NCBI GenBank assembly: GCA_001797815.1
Contig: MGQK01000009.1
Location: 21,385-33,391 of the forward strand
Length of the DNA: 12,007 nucleotides
Reading direction: 5' to 3'
DNA from: Deltaproteobacteria bacterium RBG_13_61_14
Lineage (GTDB): Bacteria > RBG-13-61-14
The notes beneath the pieces are model-generated. The model ran no database searches, was not told the DNA's origin, and saw only the letters and a program-made list of their open reading frames with translations. This document shows positions 6,508 to 12,007 of the stretch, piece by piece; position 1 is the first letter of the stretch; every line of letters starts with the position of its first letter. The translations under genes were made by a program, and so were the position numbers.

Positions 6508-7914
6508 TTAAGCAGCCTGCACAATCTGTTTCAAGCTGGTCTGGCCCAGAAGGTCATGGTTGCTCTCCCGGACCTGCTGAAAGATTTCATCCACTTGACT
6601 GGGCGCTTCGGGCAGAGGGGGCTGGAAACGATGATGACCTTTCAACTCCACGGCCTGGTAAATGTTGCCGCCCACGGCCTCGATCACCTGGGCCAGGGTG
6701 ATCTGGTTTAGTTCCCGGTTGGGTTGGTAGATCTCCTGGGGGATATTTCTCCCTTCCGGGCCGCTGATCCGGACCAGGATCTTTTGATTCACGAGGGCGC
6801 TGATCACCCCGCGCAAGCGGGGGATGGCCACCCCGAAGCGGCCGGCCAGGTCGTTCAGGCAAGGCAGGTCCTCCCCCCGCTCGTAGTGAAAGGCGATCCG
6901 CTCCATGACCCGGCAGGCCAAATAGGCATCGGTCAAGGGCCGGGATTCCCGGGGGTCCACCCGCAACACGTGCCGGAAGTTCTGGATAATATAGTTGAGC
7001 TGGACTCCGAAGAGGACGATGATCCAGATCAGATACATCCAGATCAGGAACACCAGGAAGACGGCCAGGGAGGCATAAATTTTTTCGCGGGAGAGCGCCA
7101 TGGAGCCGGCCCAGTAGCCAAAGCCCCACTTGGTGGTTTCCCAGCCCAGGCCGGCGATCGCGGCCGAGAACAGGGCCGGCCGGGTCTGCACCCGGGTATT
7201 GGGGACCGTGATGTAGAAGATCGTCAGCGAGAACCAGATCAGCAAGAAAGGCACCAGGTAAGCGAGCAGGCCATGCAGCCAGAGCAAGACCTGGCTGAGC
7301 TGGCTGGTGATGGGGGTCACGGCCGCGAACGGGACCCCGCTCAGGCTCGCGATCAGGGTGTGGATCTGGACCTTGGCGGTGAGAAAGAGGGACAGCCCGA
7401 TCAGGATCGGGCCCCAGATCATGATCGCGGTGAAGATGATAAACCGCTGCACCAGCGAGCGCGCCTGGTCCACCTTCCAGATCTGATTGATGGACTGCTC
7501 GATGGCGTTGAGCAGGAAAATCGAGGTGATGAGCAGGAGCACGAACCCGATGTAGGTCCCGGTCTTGGCCCGGTCAATGAAGGTATTGAGCTGGTTCAGG
7601 ATCAGCTCGGCCAGTTGCGACTCGGGCATCAGGTAGCGGAACAAGTATTCCCGCACGCTCGCTTCCAGGTCTACATCGGCGCTCCCCTTCAACAGGGTGA
7701 GGAACGAAAAGAAAAAAGCCAGGGCCGGCACCAGCGAGATCAGGCTGCGATAGGCCAGCGCGTTCGCCTGATACTGGACCCGGTTTTCGCGGAACACCTG
7801 CACCGTCCGCCGCAGGACCCAATAGGACAGGCGCAGGCCCTCGGCCCAGACCCGCGGCCGGGTCGGGTCCCAGCGCAGCATTCGCCAGCGGGGTCGGGCG
7901 GGCTTGGTCACCAT
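6508..7914 (-). CDS. YihY/BrkB family membrane protein with C-terminal winged-helix-like domain
   Basis: This is an integral inner-membrane protein of the YihY/virulence factor BrkB family, once misannotated as RNase BN; its function is not established. Numbered from TTG 7950, about six hydrophobic segments are visible near 69-87, 132-151, 169-191, 220-247, 258-276 and 291-318. The family signature LLNAIEQSINQIWKV lies at 146-160. After about residue 340 comes a soluble tail containing LPCLNDLAGRFGVAIPRLRG, which looks like a winged helix-turn-helix. Start choice is uncertain. ATG 7914 is given here (468 residues) but has GAGGG only one base upstream. GTG 7911 would give 4-base spacing. TTG 7950 (480 residues) overlaps the upstream GH2 stop as TTGA and would suit translational coupling. 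It is the last gene of the minus-strand block and converges on the acyl-CoA synthetase gene across 77 bases that lack a clear T-tract terminator. Confidence 0.88.
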   Translation of the reverse strand: MVTKPARPRWRMLRWDPTRPRVWAEGLRLSYWVLRRTVQVFRENRVQYQANALAYRSLISLVPALAFFFSFLTLLKGSADVDLEASVREYLFRYLMPESQLAELILNQLNTFIDRAKTGTYIGFVLLLITSIFLLNAIEQSINQIWKVDQARSLVQRFIIFTAIMIWGPILIGLSLFLTAKVQIHTLIASLSGVPFAAVTPITSQLSQVLLWLHGLLAYLVPFLLIWFSLTIFYITVPNTRVQTRPALFSAAIAGLGWETTKWGFGYWAGSMALSREKIYASLAVFLVFLIWMYLIWIIVLFGVQLNYIIQNFRHVLRVDPRESRPLTDAYLACRVMERIAFHYERGEDLPCLNDLAGRFGVAIPRLRGVISALVNQKILVRISGPEGRNIPQEIYQPNRELNQITLAQVIEAVGGNIYQAVELKGHHRFQPPLPEAPSQVDEIFQQVRESNHDLLGQTSLKQIVQAA

Positions 7915-7946
7915 GCCCTCAATTGAACCGGAATTGCGATTCGCTG

Positions 7947-10184
7947 TCAACGGTACCTACCCAACATCGCGTTTAAAATATAGCGCGGGAAAGTCGAAAG
8001 TGCAAAGGCCAGGTGGGATCTCTCGGCCTGGAGCGCTCGGCCCATCTGCACCCAGGCGTTCCTCGATCGGCCCCCAGGCGGGGTAATGAAAAAATCAAGC
8101 TCTTCCGTGTCCAGCAGCTCTTCGCCCTGAAACAGGCCCACTTTCAGGCAATAGTTTCCGGGCATGGTGTCGGAAGCTAAAGGCGGCATGAGCTCCAGCA
8201 CCGGCCGGGAGCTGTCCGGCTCGACCGCGATCTCCTCCTCTCCATGAAAAAGTTCGCGGCCGTCGTTCGAACTCGCCTGCCAGGCGATGCGGCCATTCTC
8301 CAAGCGGTCGTGGCAGTCGTTGATCACCCAGACTCGGCAGAAGAATTCCCCGCCCTGGTCAAAGCAAGGGTTCCAGTAAAGCGGGGCCAGGAAGCCGGAG
8401 CGCCGCGGCCGGCGCCAGAGATCGAGGCTGAGCTTTTTCGGCTGCGAGGCCAATGCCACGGCCGCGTGGGCGAGCTTGGGCCGGCGCTCGTAGTCCACGA
8501 TGGACCACGAGATCGAGGGCCAGGCGTCCACAAAGGTGAAGAGGCAATAGCCGAAGGTCCGGCCCTTGCCCCGGCGGAAGGCCTGGATGGCGAAGCTGAG
8601 CAGTTCGGCCTGGTAGCGCTGGCTGCTCTCGATCATTTCTTCGAGCGACCGGAAGGGCTTCCCGATCTGGAAAAGGAGACCCTGGAAGTTGTGGTAGTCC
8701 CAGTCCGGGCTGGCCGGCCAGCTTTGGTCCCCCAGCTCTTTCCAGAGCGCGGCCCCGGGAGAGGGGAGCGACTGGGCGCCGAACTCGGTCGGAAAAGGCC
8801 GGCCGGGCAAAGCCGCGAACCCGAGGCGGGTCCCCATATACCAGCCGAAGAAGGGGTGCTCCACCACCGAGGAAGATTTTTTGATCCGCCGGCCGCTGCG
8901 CTCGACCTCGGCCACCGCCTGCTTGAGAAGCTGATCCAGCCGGCGGTTGCCGGGCCGGAACGGTTCGCAGTGGCAGCACCAGAGATAGATGCTGGGGTGG
9001 TTGTGGAGCAGGCGCACCATCTCCTGGATCTGCCGGCCGGCCTCGGCCCGGGAGGCCGCCGAGGTATCGTAGTCCCAGAGAAGAGCAAAGTCCTGCCACA
9101 GCAAAATGCCCTGCTCGTCGCACAACTCGTAGAACCGCTTCGGTTCCACGTGGTAGGGGATGCGGAGGCTGTTCAAGTTCGCGGCCTTGACCAGCGAAAG
9201 ATCCTGCCCCAGCCGCTCCTCGCCCATCTCCGAGAGCCACAGGCTCGAGAGATAGCAGGACCCGCGCAGATAGACCCGCCGGCCGTTCAAGTAGATGCCA
9301 TCGTCCTTCCAGGCAATGGTGCGGAAGCCGATCCGGTCTCGGCCTTGGTCCGAAACCTCCCCCTGGATCTTCACCTCAAGCAAAAGCGAATAAAGGTTCG
9401 GCTGGCCCAGGTCATAGGTCCACCAGAGCTTCGGGTCCTGGACTTCCCCGGCCAGGCTGATCCGGTTCGCGCCCGGTTGCAACGAGATCTTTTGGGAGAG
9501 CAACAAAAAGGAAGGACCGGAGAAGGTGGCCGGCTCCAGCCGGCAGACCAGCTCGGCCTCCGAGGCCTCTCCGCCGCGGAAATGGACCTCGACCTCCAGG
9601 TCCACTCGCCACGCGCCCCCGCGCTCCCTCGGAGCCGCGACCATCCGGCTGATCCGGGCCGGGCCGGCGGCGTGGAGCGAGACCGATCCCCAAATCCCGC
9701 CGGAACCGCGCTCCTGGCCGCGCCGGCTCCAGCCGCCGGGCCGCATGTCCCAGTGCTGGAGCCCGCCCTTGAAGATGGTTTTGTTAAAAGGGAAGCCGGG
9801 ATCGAGCGGCGCGTCCACCTCCACCGCGATCAGGTTCTCGCCCGGCCGCAGCCGCTCGGTCGCCTCAAACTCAAACGGCGCAAAGTAGCCGGTGTGGCTG
9901 CCGAGGAAATGGCCGTTGAGCCAGACCCGGGCGCGGTAATCCACGGCTTCGAAGCGGAGGAACACCCGCTCATGAGGCGGGGCGAGGTCGCGGGCAAAGC
10001 GCCGGCGGAACCACACCTTGCCGGAATAGTCGAGCCCGCGCAGATACCAGTTGGCCGGGAGTTCCATCTCCGGCCAGGAGGAATCGTCCAGGCTCTCCTG
10101 GAAAAAGCCCCGGGCCTCGCCCGCGCCGTTCGGATCAGGCGAATAGCGCCAGCGGCCGTCAAGCGAAGTGCTGGTCAAAGGCAT
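7947..10184 (-). CDS. Glycoside hydrolase family 2 protein (beta-mannosidase-like), cytosolic
   Basis: This is a putative exo-acting retaining glycosidase. The N-terminal jelly-roll sugar-binding domain (about 8-175) contains ANWYLRGLDYSGKVWFRR and ARVWLNGHFLGSHTGYFAPF. An Ig-like domain follows, with PKLWWTYDLGQPNLYSL near 252-268 and IGFRTIAW near 286-293. The TIM barrel then has VYLRGSCY (305-312), SLRIPYH and LLWQDF. The nucleophile is probably Glu468 in PTEFGAQSLPS, resembling the SEFGFQS type of beta-mannosidases. The acid/base is probably Glu408 in LWCCHCEP. The Asn that normally precedes this Glu is Cys407, which is unusual. (Residue numbers count the TTG codon before ATG 10184.) Length, about 745, fits GH2. 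No signal peptide is visible. No Shine-Dalgarno site is seen before ATG 10184; a hairpin sits just upstream. It lies 39 bases after the MBL gene, and its TGA overlaps the possible TTG start of yihY. Substrate is not resolvable. Confidence 0.87.
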   Translation of the reverse strand: MPLTSTSLDGRWRYSPDPNGAGEARGFFQESLDDSSWPEMELPANWYLRGLDYSGKVWFRRRFARDLAPPHERVFLRFEAVDYRARVWLNGHFLGSHTGYFAPFEFEATERLRPGENLIAVEVDAPLDPGFPFNKTIFKGGLQHWDMRPGGWSRRGQERGSGGIWGSVSLHAAGPARISRMVAAPRERGGAWRVDLEVEVHFRGGEASEAELVCRLEPATFSGPSFLLLSQKISLQPGANRISLAGEVQDPKLWWTYDLGQPNLYSLLLEVKIQGEVSDQGRDRIGFRTIAWKDDGIYLNGRRVYLRGSCYLSSLWLSEMGEERLGQDLSLVKAANLNSLRIPYHVEPKRFYELCDEQGILLWQDFALLWDYDTSAASRAEAGRQIQEMVRLLHNHPSIYLWCCHCEPFRPGNRRLDQLLKQAVAEVERSGRRIKKSSSVVEHPFFGWYMGTRLGFAALPGRPFPTEFGAQSLPSPGAALWKELGDQSWPASPDWDYHNFQGLLFQIGKPFRSLEEMIESSQRYQAELLSFAIQAFRRGKGRTFGYCLFTFVDAWPSISWSIVDYERRPKLAHAAVALASQPKKLSLDLWRRPRRSGFLAPLYWNPCFDQGGEFFCRVWVINDCHDRLENGRIAWQASSNDGRELFHGEEEIAVEPDSSRPVLELMPPLASDTMPGNYCLKVGLFQGEELLDTEELDFFITPPGGRSRNAWVQMGRALQAERSHLAFALSTFPRYILNAMLGRYR

Positions 10185-10190
10185 CAAACT

Positions 10191-10214
10191 GGGGGACAGA
10201 CATTCTGGTCTGTC
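10191..10214 (+). repeat. Small hairpin with GGGGGACA head between the MBL and GH2 genes
   Basis: GACAGAC (10195-10201), loop ATTCTG, GTCTGTC (10208-10214) forms a perfect 7-bp stem that fills most of the spacer. On the plus strand it starts GGGGGACA (10191-10198), the same 8 bases that begin the esterase right repeat at 4539. There is no T-tract, so it is unlikely to be an intrinsic terminator. It occupies the place where a ribosome site for the GH2 gene would be expected. Confidence 0.55.
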
Positions 10215-10223
10215 AACCTCATT

Positions 10224-10877
10224 TCATTTCGCGTGTTCGAGCACCCAGACCTCGGGCCCCTTGGCCGGGAGTTTCTCCGGCGTGATCTCGACTTCGGCGG
10301 AGGTCAGCTTCTTGACCGCGGTCATGCGCTTCAAGAAGTCGTCCACCGGCGCGATGGGGAAGCCGCACTTCTCGGTCTTGAAGTGCATGGGGATCATCAC
10401 CCGCGGCTTCACCGCCAGGACCAGCTGGCTCGCTCCGGCCGCGTCAATGGTGAAGAAGCCGCCCACCGGCGCGAGCAGCAGGTCCACCGTTCCGAGCTTC
10501 TTCAGGTCCTCGGCCAAAAGCTGGTGCCCAAGGTCGCCCACGAACAAGATCCGCACCCCGTCCACCGTGAAGGCAAACATCGTGTTGGGACCGCGCTCCT
10601 TGCCCTGGCTCTCGTCGTGGTGGACCGGGACGCCGGTGAACTGGATCCCCTTGGCCGCGGCCGAGGCCTTCACCACCCGGGGGCTGCCCTTCAAGCCCTT
10701 GGTGTAGTTGTGGTCCGCGTGATCGTGCGAGACCACCGCGACGTCGGCCCGGTCGTCCACCGGGTCGTACTTGATGCCCCCGCCGAAGCAGCCCGGCTCG
10801 TAAGGATCGGTCACGATCACCGTGCCGTCCTGGGCGGTGATGGTAAAACTAGCATGCCCGTTCCATCGAATCTTCAT
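10224..10877 (-). CDS. MBL-fold metallohydrolase (Lactamase_B_3, UlaG/UPF0173-like)
   Basis: This is a cytosolic metal-dependent hydrolase of the metallo-beta-lactamase superfamily, likely binding two metal ions; substrate unknown. The start MKIRWNGHASFTI is typical of the UlaG/UPF0173 branch. The metal motif HDHADH is at 51-56 (His51, His53, Asp55, His56). Further ligand candidates are His86/His87 in PVHHDES, Asp115 in FVGDLGH and His165 in MIPMHFKTEKCGFP. The 217-residue length is normal for these small members. The start is strongly supported: AGGAGG (complement of 10885-10890) lies 7 bases before ATG 10877. It follows the SucC-like gene by 49 bases and precedes the GH2 gene by 39, consistent with one transcript. 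The neighbours do not point to a defined substrate; many homologues are annotated only as metal-dependent hydrolase. Confidence 0.88.
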   Translation of the reverse strand: MKIRWNGHASFTITAQDGTVIVTDPYEPGCFGGGIKYDPVDDRADVAVVSHDHADHNYTKGLKGSPRVVKASAAAKGIQFTGVPVHHDESQGKERGPNTMFAFTVDGVRILFVGDLGHQLLAEDLKKLGTVDLLLAPVGGFFTIDAAGASQLVLAVKPRVMIPMHFKTEKCGFPIAPVDDFLKRMTAVKKLTSAEVEITPEKLPAKGPEVWVLEHAK

Positions 10878-10926
10878 GGCTTAGCCTCCTTCTCTCCTCT
10901 TCTTCTCCCACTTGGCTATCTGCGGA

Positions 10927-12006
10927 TTATTTCTTCTCCGCAATTTCGTTTCGTAGTTTCACCAGATACTCCGCCGCCTCGTCCATGGTGCTCTCCCGGG
11001 TGAAATACTTGATGCCATACTTCTGCAAAATCTGAAAGCCGTCGTCCTCCCAGCTCCCCGGCACCCGGAACACCACCGGGAATTGCTTCAGGTCCACCCC
11101 GGCGTTGGCCAGGCCCTTGATCACGCCCCGGGCCACCAGGTCCACCCGGGTGTTGCTGAGCACGTTGGTGATCACGCCCAGGCACGTGAGCCCCTTCTTG
11201 CCCGCGATCACCTCGGTCAGCTTCTGGATCTTCTTCACCGTGGGGTTGCCCCCGATCTCGCAGTAGTTGGCCGGCCGGCCCCCGGCCCGCAGGATCGCGT
11301 CCATCACGGTCAGGCTGGCGCCCCCGCCGCCGATAATCAACCCGATGTCGCCGTCGAACTCCACCACCCGGCCGGCCACCCCGCGGTGGTCAATCTTGTC
11401 CACCTCCGCCCCCGCTTTCTCCAGCCGGGTCGCCGGCCGGCCCTTGTCCTCCCGCGGCTCGATCTTGAGCGCCTGGAGCTTCTGCTCCTGGCGGAAGAGG
11501 GCGTCGTCGTCCAGCTCCATCCGGCAGTCGCCGGCGATCACCTCGCCCTTGGCCGTAACCACCAGGGGGTTGATCTCCAGGAGCTGGGCGTCATAATTGC
11601 GGTAGCACTTCCAGACCCGCTCGATCACGTCGGCCGCCGCAGAAAGCTCCTTGCCCTTGAAGCCCACCCGGGCCGCCATCTCCTTGGCCTGGAAAGGCAG
11701 GAGCCCGCTCATCGAGTCAATCGGCATCCGCGCCAGGTCGCTGCTGTCCGAGAGTGCCGCGGTCTCCACCTCCACCCCGCCGGCGGAAGTGAGGATCAGG
11801 AGGTTCTGCTTCTCGATCTCGTCAATAGTGAGGCCCAGGTAATACTCCCGCGCAATCATGAGCTTCTCCTCGGCCAGGATCGAGTGCAGCTTCATCCCGT
11901 GGATCTGGGCGGCCATCAAGGTCTCCGCTTCCGACCCGGCCTGCTCCGGCGTGTCCGCAAACCGGATGCCGCCGGCCTTGCCCCTGCCCCCGCGCAAGAT
12001 CTGGGC
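10927..12006 (-). CDS. SucC-like ATP-grasp CoA ligase beta subunit (5' end missing)
   Basis: The gene is open at the right window edge; about 359 residues of an ADP-forming CoA ligase beta subunit are present. Such subunits bind ATP and CoA partner loops and work with a SucD-type alpha subunit. The visible N-terminus, AQILRGGRGKAGGIRFAD, is the ATP-grasp lysine/glycine loop of SucC. In numbering from Leu4 of that string taken as 1, LLEINPLVV (139-147) and AGDCRMELDDDALFRQ (155-170) give the metal-binding Asn143 and Asp157. The C-terminal ligase domain has GGGGASLTVMDAILRAGG (223-240). Two motifs differ from classical SucC: EIGGNPT stands where VGGGAT is usual, and ITNVLSNTRVD where NIFGGIVRCD is usual. 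Substrate may thus be something other than succinate, for example malate, citrate or acetate-type acids. An alpha partner is not downstream and might lie beyond the edge. It leads the minus-strand block, with the MBL gene 49 bases on. Confidence 0.87.
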   Translation of the reverse strand, partial: AQILRGGRGKAGGIRFADTPEQAGSEAETLMAAQIHGMKLHSILAEEKLMIAREYYLGLTIDEIEKQNLLILTSAGGVEVETAALSDSSDLARMPIDSMSGLLPFQAKEMAARVGFKGKELSAAADVIERVWKCYRNYDAQLLEINPLVVTAKGEVIAGDCRMELDDDALFRQEQKLQALKIEPREDKGRPATRLEKAGAEVDKIDHRGVAGRVVEFDGDIGLIIGGGGASLTVMDAILRAGGRPANYCEIGGNPTVKKIQKLTEVIAGKKGLTCLGVITNVLSNTRVDLVARGVIKGLANAGVDLKQFPVVFRVPGSWEDDGFQILQKYGIKYFTRESTMDEAAEYLVKLRNEIAEKK

Positions 12007-12007
12007 C

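Noticed and set aside
6724-7926. A 400-codon plus-strand open frame opposite yihY
   Set aside because: It is very rich in Asp, Gln, Gly and Pro and lacks motifs; it is the mirror of membrane-protein codons on the other strand.
8244-11003. A 919-codon open frame on the plus strand
   Set aside because: It is antisense to three well-supported genes (GH2, MBL and part of the SucC-like gene) and its product has the Arg/Pro/Gly/Ala-rich composition of a high-GC shadow frame.

Overview
The window is GC-rich bacterial chromosome carrying eight protein genes in two converging blocks. The layout is purL> purQ> esterase> acyl-CoA synthetase-alpha>, facing <YihY <GH2 <MBL hydrolase <SucC-like. It comes from a bacterium with an ordinary purine pathway, TTG starts alongside ATG, classical AGGAGG ribosome sites, a secreted esterase with a signal peptide and a YihY/BrkB membrane protein. 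The GC content, ADP-forming acyl-CoA synthetases and many small dispersed hairpin repeats would fit an uncultivated lineage such as Desulfobacterota, Omnitrophota, Acidobacteriota or Aminicenantes. The sequence alone does not decide between them. I see no rRNA, tRNA, CRISPR array, phage gene or intact transposase.

Bases 1-2679 encode the end of PurL and all of PurQ, the synthetase and glutaminase parts of FGAM synthase (step 4 of purine synthesis). A GTAG-headed perfect hairpin, which looks like a REP element, sits in the 46-base spacer between them. Bases 2680-5029 are a repeat-rich island. It holds short tandem repeats, then a secreted type-B carboxylesterase bracketed by perfect 21-bp inverted repeats, then a diverged third copy of that repeat. 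A roughly 219-bp element with 36-bp inverted arms follows and ends directly against the promoter of the next gene. That gene (5030-6430) is the alpha subunit of an ADP-forming acyl-CoA synthetase, without a beta subunit beside it.

Bases 6508-12007 are on the minus strand. Transcription would run from a SucC-like ATP-grasp CoA ligase subunit (5' end beyond the window), through an MBL-fold metallohydrolase and a family 2 glycoside hydrolase, to a YihY/BrkB membrane protein. Spacings are 49 and 39 bases, then a junction where the GH2 stop overlaps a possible TTG start. This is consistent with co-transcription, but the four genes do not form a pathway I recognise.

I do not see a clear new multi-gene system. 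The observations most worth following are the inverted-repeat-bracketed esterase (possibly a cargo gene moved by ends recognised in trans), the cluster of at least four different hairpin or inverted-repeat families in intergenic DNA, and a GH2 enzyme whose conserved Asn next to the acid/base Glu is Cys.
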